Assembly: GCA_965115815.1 (NCBI GenBank)
Contig: OZ220465.1
Span: forward strand, 4,278,001 to 4,342,000
Length of the DNA stretch: 64,000 bases
Source: VXPW01 sp965115815
Lineage (GTDB): Bacteria > Pseudomonadota > Alphaproteobacteria > TMED109
Reading direction: 5' to 3'
A program made the translations under genes and the position numbers. The notes below the pieces were generated by a model, which worked only from the letters and a program-made list of their open reading frames with translations, did no database searches and was not told where the DNA came from. Shown piece after piece: positions 50,314-59,536 of this stretch. The first letter of the stretch is position 1. Every line of letters begins with the position of its first letter.

Positions 50314-50587
50314 CTTCGATCGCGCGCTTGGCGACAGGGGTTCCGTGCGTGGTTCCGGAACCGGATGGCCGACGGTTTCCCTTCGATCCCTGCGCGCAGG
50401 GAGGCCGCGTCCATGCCGTGCCCTGCCGAACTTGGCCCAGACTTCGATCCCTGCGCGCAGGAAGGCCGCGCCGCCGCCGCGCGGGCCGTCGAAAAACGCT
50501 TCGATCCCTGCGCGCAGGGAGGCCGCCGACCGGCACGAACTCCGGCTCTTGGTGGCGCCGTTCGACTCCGTGCGCAGCAGTGACATT
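50314..50587. CRISPR. Mini CRISPR-like array, three intact repeats and two degenerate ends
   Basis: Three 28-bp repeats start at 50381, 50442 and 50499. They are identical except for one base in the second and contain the perfect 16-bp palindrome TCCCTGCGCGCAGGGA next to TCGAAG (reverse strand). Intervening sequences are 33 and 29 nt and unrelated to each other. Degenerate repeats sit at 50314 and 50560, at spacings of 67 and 61. Repeat length, palindrome and spacing fit a type I array. The array lies between two divergent DruA-transposase genes, and its right end is cut by the element starting at about 50583. No cas gene is in the window. A set of protein-binding iterons is the main alternative. 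Confidence 0.55.
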
Positions 50588-52223
50588 CGGGTATGCGCGT
50601 CGATGGGACGTCGGTTTCCCCGCCGGCAACCCTTTGATAGGAACTGATGTTCCGGTGCTTGGGCGTTTCGGTTCGCGCACCGCTTGACAAGCGCCCGCGG
50701 ATTCGCATGATGCTCTCGAATCGGTGATGCGGGAATCCCTCATGGACCCGCGAGACGTCGACCTGAAGTCGACCCCTGCTCGGGCCGCCGCCGGACCCGC
50801 CCGCAGACCACGGAGGTCCGGGAGACCATGGATCGGTGTTCCCACGGCAGCCGCAACGAGCGTGCGAAGACCCTCTGCGAGCCTTTCCACAGGAAGACGG
50901 CGAAGGACGGCTCCAAGGTCGGGGCCGACCTCGGGATGCGGGAGACGCTGGAGCGCCACGGCATCCTGACGTTGCCGCCCGTGCGCGAGGACCATGTCCG
51001 CGACAGGGCTTCCGCTCCGCTCCGGGCTTCGGCCTCCGACCCGCAGCCGGAGATCGTGGCCCCGCGGTCGGAACTGCGCTCGCTTCGCGTCGAGCCGGTC
51101 CCCGACACCGGGGGGCGGCCGCCGTGGAACACCTTCGCCGATCGGCACCCTTACCTCGGCTACCCGCGTCCCTTCGGGGCACAGGTCCGCTCCTTCGTGA
51201 CCGACCGGCAGGGGCGCTGGTTGGGCTGCATCCGGTTCGAGGCGGCCACGAAGACGCTTCCGTGCCGGGACCGCGGGATCGGATGGACGGACCGTAGGCG
51301 CGACCGCGACCGCAATCGCAACCGGCACCGGAGGACGGTCCATTCAAGGCACCTCGTGTTCCCCTGGGTCGTCTCGAACCACCGGGCGCCTTCGACTCTG
51401 GCCCTGGCGACGCGCCGCCTTGCCGACGATTGGGAGCGCTCCACGGCGGGCGTCCCGTCCTCATCGAGAACTTTCGTCGATGAGACCCGGTTCCGGGCCT
51501 CGTGCTCCCGTGCGGCCCACTGGGAGCGCATCGGAGACACCGCGGGCCGGGGTATGTCGCGCAAGGGGGTCTACGTGCGGGCGCACTGCGAGGGTGACCG
51601 CGAGATTCTGCGCTCGGAGCGCGGCGGGGCCCGGCCCAAGCCGGCGACGCGGGCCGAACGGGGATGCTTCGCCATCGCCGACCGGCGGTGCTCGAAACGC
51701 CGGGAGACGCGGGTCGCGGCCCCCGCGGCGATCGCGGAACGCGCGGACGCGCGCGGGCAGAGACGCAGGCGGGTCTTCCACCGCCTGCTAATCCTTCGGT
51801 TCGTGCTCCGGCTCGTTGCCGCGTCGCGCGGGCCGGGCTACGGGACCATGCTCAGCGAGCTCCGGGAGCCGTGCGAGGCTGCGGGTATCGAGTTGCCGCA
51901 AGCGGAGCCTCCGGCGGCGTCGACGGCCTGCGCGGCGCGGGAGAAGCCCGACGAGGCCGCGTTCCGGCGGCTGCACGCGGAGATCCTCACCCACGGTCCC
52001 GAAGGCACGCTCTGGAAGGGACACAGGATCCTCGCCGTCGACGGCTCGAAGATCACCCAGCTTGGGGAACTCGCACGGTACGACTACCGTGTGAGCGACG
52101 GTGCCCATGATCCCCAAGGCAGGGTTCGCGCACTCTACCGGATCCACGGCCGCATCCCGGCCGACTTCGACCGGTTCGATCACGAGACGAACGGGCCGCC
52201 GTCTTCGTGCACCTCGACCCTAC
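50583..52223 (+). mobile_element. DruA-IS4-type element, right end cut by IS630 copy B
   Basis: The left edge is defined by common sequence with 41783 (CATTCGG.TATGCGCGTCGA). The element is followed by a long DruA-transposase frame and is interrupted at its right by the TA insertion of IS630 copy B near 52224. The left edge falls inside the last degenerate repeat of the CRISPR-like array. Confidence 0.7.
50742..52210 (+). pseudogene. DruA (DUF4338)-IS4 transposase, frameshifted and truncated
   Basis: The start ATG at 50742 matches the twin gene, but a C-run is one base shorter here, so the N-terminal ~28 codons are out of frame with the rest. From 50828 the frame is open: NERAKTLCEPFHRKTAKDGS, DUF4338 (DRHPYLGYPRPFGAQVRSFV, GCIRFEAATKTLPCRDRGIG, HRAPSTLALATRRLADDWER, DETRFRASCSRAAHWERIG) and then an IS4-type transposase N-terminal half with the first catalytic Asp in HRILAVDGSKITQLGEL. 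IS630 copy B inserted at 52224 removes the C-terminal catalytic residues. Confidence 0.82.
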
Positions 52224-52225
52224 TA

Positions 52226-53621
52226 CTAGTACGGAAACGTTGAACTGACGATAGTATTCTGGCAAGATTTCCGTGTCGGTCCGTGTCGGCCCCGTGTCGG
52301 TGCGTGTCGGCACGCGTGAGCGTCCGATCGGTACGGCGCTTTCTTGTTCATCCCCACAGACCCGATGCCGAACATGCAGGCGCTCATGCTCTCTTGGGGA
52401 TCGGACGGATCCGGTTTCCGGGAACCGAGCCTGTCTGCAGGGGTTCGGTGCGGGGATCGGAGTGGATCCTGGCCAATCCTCAGGGCAGGAAGCTCGATCG
52501 AGTGCGCCTTTCGGTGCCGGAACGCCGGGAACTCTAGGCGATCGTCGACGGTACCGGAGCCGCCTGGCGTCGTCGTCGGGCGCAGATTCTCCTGATGGCG
52601 GACGAAGGGCGCGACGGCGGCAAACTCCGAGATGTCGACCTCGCGCGCGGCTTGGGTATCGGTGCTTCGACGGTCGAACGCCTGCGCAAGCGCTGTGTTC
52701 TGGAGGGTCTGGAGGCCGCCCTTCGCCGTCGGGAGCAGGAGAACCGCCGACCGAAACTCCTGGACGGGGCGAAGGAAGCGAAGCTGGTGGCTCTGGCCGG
52801 TTCTTCCCCGCCCGAAGGTTGTGTCCGCTGGACACTGAAGCTGCGGGCCGGCCGTCGGATGGAGATGGAGATCGTCGAGAGCATCTCGAAAGAAACGGTG
52901 CGGAGGACTCTGAAAAAAAGGAGATCCAGCCTTGGCTGAAGCCGTACGGGTGCCTTCCCCCGAGCCGCAACGCGCCGTTCGTGGCGGCGATGGAGGAGGT
53001 GCGGGACACGTACCAGCGGGATTTTGCCGAAGACGAGGTTTGGGTCTGCAGGGATGAGACCCGTCGGCAGCAGACCAAGGAAACCCGCCTTCCCCGTCCC
53101 GTGCGGCCCGGGCAGCCGGAAATCGTCGACTACGAATACGAGCGAAACGGTACGGCCCATCTCTTCCTGGCATTCGCGCCCAACGAAAACTGGCGTACGG
53201 TGAACGTCACCGACCGCCGCACGGCGCGGGACGGGGCGCAGTTCATCCGGGAACTCGCGGATGATCCCATCCCCGGAAAGAAGATCGTACGGGTCATGGA
53301 CCACCGGAACACGCACGGCCCCGCATCGTTGTAGGAGGCCTTTGCACCCCGGGAGGCCATGCGGGTGCGAAAGCGGTTCGAGTTTCGGTACCCGCCGAAG
53401 CACGGAAGCTGGCTCCACAGGGCCGAGATCGAAATCGGCGCGTGGTCGCGACCGTGCCTTCGACGACGCATTCCCGACCGCGCCACCCTGCTGCGGGAGA
53501 CCGCGGCGTGGGTCAAGCGCCGCAACGCGGCCGGCGGCACCGTCGATTGGCGGTTCACGACGGCAGACGCCCGGGTGAAACTGAAGTCTCTATATCCATC
53601 AATCCAATGATTCCGTACTAC
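52226..53621 (+). mobile_element. IS630-family element, copy B
   Basis: TA duplications lie at 52224-52225 and 53622-53623. The left end reads CTAGTACGGAAAC (first base differs from copy A), and the right end is the reverse complement of GTAGTACGGAATC. It carries the same iteron leader as copy A. It is inserted in the DruA-IS4 gene. Confidence 0.88.
52469..53610 (+). pseudogene. IS630 transposase, copy B, degenerate
   Basis: Homologous throughout to copy A but the start ATG is CTG (52469). There is a TAG at 52535-52537 where copy A has CAA (Gln), the A-run frame junction near 52915 is altered, and a TAG stands at 53332-53334 where copy A has TAT (Tyr). Catalytic acids are still recognisable (VCRDETRRQ, RVMDHRNTHGP, WLHRAEIEIG). 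Not expressible as a normal protein. Confidence 0.88.
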
Positions 53622-53624
53622 TAG

Positions 53625-54075
53625 CGTTCGCGCCCAATGAAAACTGGCGTACGGTGAAGGTTGCCGATCGCCGCACGGCGCGGGACTGGGCGCAGTTCCT
53701 CCGGGAACTCGCGGATGATCACTTCCCCGGCAAGAAGATTGTACGGGTCATGGACAACCAGAACACACACGGCCCCGCGTCGTTGTATGAAGCCTTTGCA
53801 CCCCGGGAGGCCATGCGGGTGCGAAAGCGGTTCGAGTTTCGGTACCCGCCGAAGCACGGAAGCTGGCTCACCAAGGCCGAGATCGAAATCGGCGCGTGGT
53901 CGCGACCGTGTCTTCGACGACGCATTCCTGATCGCGCCACCATGCTGCGGGAGACCGCAGCGTGGGTCAAGCGCCGCAACGCGGCCGGCGGCACGGTCGA
54001 CTGGCGGTTCACGACGGCAGACGCCCGGGTGAAACTGAAGTCCCTATACCCGGCAATACAATGATTCCGTACTAC
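53625..54075 (+). pseudogene. IS630 transposase C-terminal fragment, copy C
   Basis: Starts directly after the TA of copy B with CGTTCGCGCCCAATGAAAAC, internal transposase sequence, and runs to a normal right end (terminal C at 54075, TA at 54076-54077). Encoded residues include FPGKKIVRVMDNQNTHGPAS and WLTKAEIEIGAW, so the second Asp and the Glu are present, with no start. It is a 5'-truncated copy in the same orientation, joined head-to-tail to copy B. Confidence 0.85.
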
Positions 54076-55527
54076 TAGTGCCCGCCCGAAAATGCCCCTT
54101 TCGGATGGACCGCCGGCGCAATTGCGGGTTGGAACCCTCCCTCGGTGCCCCGTCCGCTCGGTTTCCGGGGGGATTTCTGCCGATGGGCAGCGGTATCCGG
54201 GCTTGTCCCGCCGCGAATCCGGCTGCCGGGGCGAGCGGCTCCGTTCCCGCCTCCGGCGGGCTTCGCGGATGGGGTGGAAGGAAGCCGCCGTCAGGCGGCG
54301 CGTCTTCGTCGTCGTTGGGCCCGGGCCCGGGCCTGCCGGTGCAGCAGCAGCCCGATTCGGTGGACGTTGAAGGCGGTCACGGACCGTGCCACCCTCCGGG
54401 CAAACCCGTCCCCCCTACGACAGGACCCGGTCCATGCCGCGTGGCTCGAGGTTGTGGATCGCGGACTCCACGGCCGGATGCTGCCGACGCATCTTCCGGA
54501 ACGTCGGATCGGCTTCCCGTTTCCGGTCCGCCTGACCGAGCGTTCCCTTCTTCGGCAGCATGTTGTGCTCCAGCAGCTCGTCCAGGGTGATCCGGTTGGA
54601 GGGGCTGGGAAAGCCCCGATCGAAACTGCACAGGCAGAGGTCGGGGAAGCGAGCCTGGGCTTCTCGGATCATAGGCACGGCAGGATCCACGTCTCCGCCT
54701 TCCCACAGGACCCGAGGGTGCAGGAGGAAGCCGTGCTGATCCTCCAGCACGGCCACCGGCACTCCGAGTTCCACCGGCACCCCGGCCTTGCCCTTCACAC
54801 ACCAGCGTGTGTGCTCTTCGAAGATCGAAAACCCCTTCTCGCTCTGCGGAATCTTCTCGCCCTTCCGCAGACGGCGATCCACCTGGTGGATCTGCCGGCG
54901 GGCATGCTTGAGGTACGACTCGACCGAACGCACCGTGGGGATCGGGACGCCTCGCTCCCGAAGCACCGGTACCGTCTCTTCCGCCCGCCGGACCCACGCC
55001 CGGCTGGCGTCGAGATACGCCTTGACCGGCTCCGGACGGGCCCGTCGGGTCTGCCGAACCTGCTGGAAATGCTGCTGCAGTTTCCGGCTCCCATGCTGCC
55101 ACTGCCGCCATCCGGACACCCCCAAGCGTACGGCGACGCGACCCGGATCCCGCACCAGGCAACGCATCGCATCCCACAACAGATGGACATCTGTCGGGTA
55201 GTGCACATCCGTCTTCACCACGAACGAATCGCAGCGGCCCCGCAGGGGGTCGTCCGACCGACGGCGGCCCCGGCCGTTCGCGCCGTCCGCGCCGTTCGTG
55301 CCGTTCGTGCCGTCCTTCCGCTTCCGTGTCCGCTTCCGTACCCTCGCATGGCCTTTCTCCGCGATCAGCTGCGACACCTTCCCCAGCACTTCCGGTGTCC
55401 GCAGGCTCACGTGGTCCACCATCGTCTGATATCCGTACCGGGTGTGATCCCAGATGTCGGTGTGCCCCAGAAACTTCCGAACCGTCCTGTGCTCGTTCAC
55501 CCGCTCGTGCATGGGATCGAAGTCCTA

Positions 55528-55776
55528 GTAGTCCACCGACGTTGCATTGATGGCTGCAGGATGGGGCGGTATTTCCGTGTCGGTCCGTGTCGGTGCGTGT
55601 CGGCCCCGTGTCGGCACCCGCTGGAACCGGGCTGTTCGCTGAGATTCTCGCACCGCTTCTAAGGATCAGATAAAGAACACAATGGGATTATTAGGCCTCT
55701 ATGGATCAGGTGTCAGGTCTGAGCATCGGGGCCAGCTCATGCCTGCAGCCCCCAATCCAACGTTTCCGTACTACTA
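55528..55776. mobile_element. 249-bp MITE derived from IS630 ends
   Basis: TA at 55526-55527 and 55777-55778 flank imperfect inverted repeats of about 37 bp: the right arm reads GTAGTACGGAAACGTTGGAT inward, and the left arm matches with a few changes. The left part carries the same CCGTGTCGGT iterons as full IS630 copies, so it is an internal-deletion derivative mobilised by the IS630 transposase. It has no coding frame. It is inserted in the TA of an amber codon of ISNCY copy 2. Confidence 0.88.
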
Positions 55777-56014
55777 GCCCAAACCCTGCTTCAGGAGACC
55801 CATCACCAAGATCTTCCACAACTCCATGCCGGGACGCCCTCGCAGGCGGGATCCCTCGGGAAGGATCCCCTCCTCCAGAATCTCGAACCACCGGACCCGG
55901 GTCGACCGGTCGGCATACACGTACTGAAGGCCACGCAGCATCGGCGGAATGTCCTCCCGCGAGTGTACGTTGATCTCGATCTCCTTGATCGCAACCTGGC
56001 CCCATTCCAGCTGA

Positions 56015-56197
56015 GAGCCTGTGCGGAAACTATTGAGCGGTCCCGATTCTGGTATCTGCGATTTGGCTGGAGAGTACATCGGGATCAAACAAGCCCATTC
56101 CACATCTGTCAGATTGCTTTCGAAGCGGTCTCTCCGACGCCGATACTTTGCACGAGCGGCCAGAATCGGGACCGCTCAATAGTTTCCGTACAGGCTC
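56015..56197. mobile_element. 183-bp MITE with ~38-bp inverted repeats and TGA duplication
   Basis: The arms begin GAGCCTGTGCGGAAACTATT and, on the other strand, GAGCCTGTACGGAAACTATT, and match for about 38 bases (one mismatch) to GATTCTGG. TGA flanks both sides, compared with a single TGA at the matching place in copy 1. A TNA target and GAGCCTGT ends suggest mobilisation by an IS5/ISL2-type transposase. No coding frame. Confidence 0.88.
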
Positions 56198-56370
56198 TGA
56201 GGACGGACGGTCTCCCGCATGGCCATTCTCCCGAAGATTCCTGAATCCCGCGCGATTTTCCGGCCCCAGCGGCCGATTCCCGCCCCACAGAGGGATTCTT
56301 CACCCCTTCAATAGCACACTTCCATCACTGGAGTCAAGTGGTTGTACTTTTTTCGGGCGGGCACAAACTA

Positions 56371-58181
56371 GTGCCCGCACCGAAAATGGTCATTTTGGCG
56401 GCCCTTCCGGCGAAATTTCGGGTTGGACCCACCCTCCGGGGCCTCCGGTCGCTCCGTTTCCAGGGGATTCCTGCCGATTCGCAGCGGCATCCGGGCTCTT
56501 CCCACCCAGAATCCGGACGCTAGGGCGAGCGGTTCCGTTCCCGCTCCCGGCGAGCTTCGCGGATGGGGTGGGGGCGCCGCTGTCAGGCGGCGCGTCTTCG
56601 TCGTCGTCGGGCTTGGGCCCGGGCTTGTCTCTGCAGCAGCAACCCGATGCGGTGGACATTGAAGGCCACCATGGAGAGCGCCACCATCCGCGCAAAACCC
56701 TCCGCCCCATACGACAGGACCCGATCCATGCCGCGCTGCTCGAGATTATTGATGGCGGACTCCACGGCCGGATGCTGCCGGCGCATCTCCCGGAACGTTG
56801 GGTCGGCGGCCCGTTTCCGGTCGGCCGGACCGAGTTTTCCCTTCTTCGGAAGCACGTTGTGATCCAGCAGTTCGTCCAGTGCGATCCGGTTGGAGGGACT
56901 GTGGAACCCCCGATCGAAGCTGCACAGGCGGAGGTCGGGGAAGCGGGCCTGCGCTTCCCGGATCATGGGCACGGCATGATCCACGTCTCCGCCTTCCCAC
57001 AGGATCCGGGAGTGTAGGAGGAAGCCGTGCTGATCCTCCAGCACGGCCACCGGCACTCCGAGTTCCACCGGAACCCCGGCCTTGCCCTTCACGCACCAGC
57101 GCGTGTGCTCCTCGAAGATCGAAAACACCTTCTCTTCCTGCGGGATCTTCTCGCCTTTCAGCAGGCGGCGGTCCACTTGGTCGAGCTGCCTCCGGGCATG
57201 CTTGAGGTACGATTCGATCCGGAGAATCCTGGGGGCTCCGACGCCGTGCTCCCGAAGCGCGGGAACCGTCGCTTCCGCCCGTCGGACCTCCTCCCAGCAG
57301 GCGTCGAGGTACGCTTGGATCGGCCCCGGACGGGCCCGCCGGGTCCGCCGAACCTTCTGAAAGAGCCGCTGCAGCCTCCGGCTCCGATGCCGCCACTGCC
57401 GCCATCCGGACACCCCCGCCCGCAGGGTTGAGCGGCCCGTCTCGCGCACCAGGCAACGCATCGCATCCCACAGCAGGTTGACGTCCGTCGGGAAGTGCAC
57501 ATCCGTCTTCACCACGAACGAATCACAGCGGCCCCGCAGGGGCTCCTTCGACGGGCGACCGCCCGGGCCGCTCTTCCGCTTCCGCTTCCGCACCAGCGCA
57601 TGGCCGCTCTCCGCGATCCGCTGCAACACCTCCCCCAGCACGTCCGGCGTCAGCAGGCTCACGTTGTGTACCACCGTGGGATACCGGTACCGGGTCTCGT
57701 CCCAGAAGCCGGAGTGTCCCAGAAACTTCCGAACGGTATGGTGTTGGTTCACCAGCTCGTGCAGACGATCGAAGTCACACCCCAGGACCTGCTTCAGGAG
57801 ACCCATCACGAGGATCCTCCACAGCTCCATGCCGGGACGCCCTTTCGTGTGGGACACCTCGGGAAGGATCCCCTGCTCCAGGATCTCGAACAACCGGGCA
57901 CGAACCGACCGGTCGGCATACACGTGCCGAAGCCCGAGCAGCAGCGGCGGAATGTCATCCCGCGAGTTCTCGTCGATCTCGATCTCCTCGATCGCAACCT
58001 GACCCAATTCCATCTGCAGGCGAATGACGTTTCGCATGGCAATTCTCGCGAAGATTTCCGAAAATCCGGCCGATTCTCGACCTCATCGGCCGATTCCCGC
58101 ATCAAAGCGGGATTCTTCGTCCCCTCTATATCACGATTCCACTTTCAGAGTCAAACCATTGTACTTTTTCGGTGCGGGCAC
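56371..58181 (-). mobile_element. ISNCY-type insertion sequence, copy 3, intact
   Basis: Ends GTGCCCGCACCG at 56371 and CGGTGCGGGCAC at 58170-58181; 1,811 bp. The ends differ slightly from copies 1 and 2 (GCACCG instead of GCCCGA), so it belongs to a sister subfamily. Confidence 0.88.
56583..58037 (-). CDS. ISNCY-type transposase, intact
   Basis: A 484-residue transposase starting MRNVIRLQMELGQVAIEEIE. SRDDIPPLLLGLRHVYADRS is the N-terminal signature. Catalytic acids are in FVVKTDVHFPTDVNLLWDAM, LCSFDRGFHSPSNR and HPAVESAINNLEQRGMDRVL. At the two positions where copies 1 and 2 have TAG it has Cys (QVLGCDFDRL) and Tyr (DRVLSYGAEGF). No minisatellite: the linker reads RKRKSGPGGRPSKEPLRG. It probably supplies the only working transposase for the family in this window. 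Confidence 0.9.
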   Translation of the reverse strand: MRNVIRLQMELGQVAIEEIEIDENSRDDIPPLLLGLRHVYADRSVRARLFEILEQGILPEVSHTKGRPGMELWRILVMGLLKQVLGCDFDRLHELVNQHHTVRKFLGHSGFWDETRYRYPTVVHNVSLLTPDVLGEVLQRIAESGHALVRKRKRKSGPGGRPSKEPLRGRCDSFVVKTDVHFPTDVNLLWDAMRCLVRETGRSTLRAGVSGWRQWRHRSRRLQRLFQKVRRTRRARPGPIQAYLDACWEEVRRAEATVPALREHGVGAPRILRIESYLKHARRQLDQVDRRLLKGEKIPQEEKVFSIFEEHTRWCVKGKAGVPVELGVPVAVLEDQHGFLLHSRILWEGGDVDHAVPMIREAQARFPDLRLCSFDRGFHSPSNRIALDELLDHNVLPKKGKLGPADRKRAADPTFREMRRQHPAVESAINNLEQRGMDRVLSYGAEGFARMVALSMVAFNVHRIGLLLQRQARAQARRRRRRAA

Positions 58182-58245
58182 GAATTACTCGTGGGGGGTC
58201 GAAACTTTTTCCGGGTCCAATCTTGCGCGCCGCGGCGGGTTGGGT

Positions 58246-58295
58246 CGGCTTGACGCGCGGCCGGGATCCCGCCGGATCCCGGCCGCGTCAAGCCG
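58246..58295 (-). terminator. Long hairpin after the RTX genes
   Basis: The arms 58246-58269 and 58274-58295 pair over 22 bp with a two-base bulge and the loop CGCC. The core is GGCCGGGATCC. It lies six bases beyond the stop of the RTX gene, the right place for its terminator, though no T-run follows on the minus strand. Confidence 0.6.
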
Positions 58296-58300
58296 AACCG

Positions 58301-59488
58301 TCAAGCGAAATGGAAGTCGGATTCGTCAAGCTCAACATCGGCGGCAAGGTGTCTGAGCTCGATTTGCCACGACAAGTCCTCGCCTGGGTCCAGATCTTCC
58401 GCTTCCGCATCGCTGTAAACGATGGCGCGGTTTTCCTTGACGCCAGAGGGAGAAACAACCGTCAAATATACGATTTCGAGATCTTCAAACTCGCTGACAC
58501 CGTCGATCCCTTCTATTTGAATCCGGTCGTCCGACCGATCGAAGTCAAGGATCGTGTCCTTTCCGCTGTCTTGCCTGAACACGAAGACATCCTTGCCGGT
58601 CTCGCCTTTGAGCTCGTCGGTGCCGGCGTTGCCGTGCAGCGTATCGTCGCCGGCCCCGCCGTAGAGGAAGTCGTTGCCGGCGTTGCCCCAGAGCTCGTCG
58701 TTGCCGGTGCCGCCGTAGAGGAAGTCGTTGCCGGCGTCGCCGGCGAGCACGTCGTTGCCGCCGCCGCCGTACATGCGGTCGGTGCCGTTGCCGCCTTGCA
58801 GGAAGTCGTTGCCGGGGTCGCTGAGGAATTTGTCGCCGCCGTAGATATGGTCGTCGCCGTCGCCGCCCTTCAGCCAGTCGTTGCCGGCCCCGCCGTAGAG
58901 CCAGTCGGTGTCGTTGCCGCCGTCCAGGAAGTCGCGGCCGGCTTCGCCGTAGAGGTAGTCGATACCGTCGCCGCCGAACAGATGGTCCGAGTGCTTGTCC
59001 ATCAATTCGGGATCCCGGTTCGGGTCCGATCCTTTCGGGTCCGCGTTGTCGCCGCCCCAAAGCTTGTCGGTGCCGGCCCCGCCGTACATCCGGTCCGCGC
59101 CGGCCCCGCCGTGGAGCTCGTCGGTGCCGGCGTCGCCGTGGAGCTCGTCGGTGCCGGCGCCGCCGTGGAGCTCGTCGTCGCCGTCGCCGCCGTGGAGCTC
59201 GTCGTCGCCGTCGTCGCCGTGGAGCTCGTCGGTGCCGGCGTCGCCGTGGAGCTCGTCGGTGCCGGCGCCGCCGTGGAGCTCGTCGTCGCCGTCGCCGCCG
59301 CGGAGCTCGTCGTCGCCGCGGCGGCCGTAGAGCTCGTCGTCGCCGGCGTAGCCCCAGATCCGGTCGTCGCCGTTCTTGCCGTAGAGCTCGTCGTCGCCGG
59401 CCAGACCGTGAATCTGGTCGTCGCGGCGGCCGCCGTAGAGCTTGTCGTCACCGGGGGTGCCGGTGATGGTCCGTCCTGGTCTAGACAT
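58301..59488 (-). CDS. RTX-repeat calcium-binding protein
   Basis: A 395-residue protein built almost wholly of glycine/aspartate-rich RTX nonapeptide repeats (for example GGDGDDELHGGAGTDELHGD, LYGGAGNDWLKGGDGDDHIY), which fold into Ca2+-binding beta-rolls outside the cell. After the repeats come ETGKDVFVFRQDSGKDTILD and a C-terminal segment ending LDESDFHFA, typical of type I secreted proteins. No enzymatic domain is attached. It has a strong AAAGGAGG ribosome-binding site before ATG 59488. Short identical repeat blocks suggest recent expansion. The secretion ABC/MFP genes are not in the window. Confidence 0.9.
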   Translation of the reverse strand: MSRPGRTITGTPGDDKLYGGRRDDQIHGLAGDDELYGKNGDDRIWGYAGDDELYGRRGDDELRGGDGDDELHGGAGTDELHGDAGTDELHGDDGDDELHGGDGDDELHGGAGTDELHGDAGTDELHGGAGADRMYGGAGTDKLWGGDNADPKGSDPNRDPELMDKHSDHLFGGDGIDYLYGEAGRDFLDGGNDTDWLYGGAGNDWLKGGDGDDHIYGGDKFLSDPGNDFLQGGNGTDRMYGGGGNDVLAGDAGNDFLYGGTGNDELWGNAGNDFLYGGAGDDTLHGNAGTDELKGETGKDVFVFRQDSGKDTILDFDRSDDRIQIEGIDGVSEFEDLEIVYLTVVSPSGVKENRAIVYSDAEAEDLDPGEDLSWQIELRHLAADVELDESDFHFA

Positions 59489-59536
59489 GGGATTGCCTCC
59501 TTTGGTGGAAAGGTTGGGTGAAGAAAGGATCGCGTT

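Larger units (their letters stand above)
54291..56226 (-). pseudogene. ISNCY-type transposase, copy 2, multiply broken
   Basis: Same protein as copy 1 (SWHERE parts read HERVNEHRTVRKFLGHTDIW, VVKTDVHYPTDVHLLWDAMR, LCSFDRGFPSPSNR). It shares TAG codons with copy 1 after LLKQGLG and after MDRVLS. One MITE splits it inside the first TAG, and another splits the N-terminal codons near RPQLEWGQ. A two-base deletion follows the second TAG. The minisatellite is present in a short form. Confidence 0.88.
54078..56364 (-). mobile_element. ISNCY-type element, copy 2, carrying two nested MITEs
   Basis: Ends GTGCCCGCCCGA at 54078 and TCGGGCGGGCAC at 56353-56364. The left end directly abuts the TA of IS630 fragment C. 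Removing the MITEs at 55528-55776 and 56015-56197 gives about 1,855 bp, close to copies 1 and 3. Six bases (AAACTA) separate it from copy 3, in the same orientation. Confidence 0.88.

Noticed and set aside
50241..51464. Extension of the DruA-Tn5-like frame upstream to 51464 (1,204 residues)
   Set aside because: The open frame continues only because it lies antisense to the neighbouring DruA-IS4 gene. The upstream residues are Arg/Pro-rich, and the family N-terminus starts at 50240.
47850..52210. A complete Druantia defence locus
   Set aside because: Only DruA-like domains fused to transposases are present. No DruE-type helicase or other dru genes are seen in the window.
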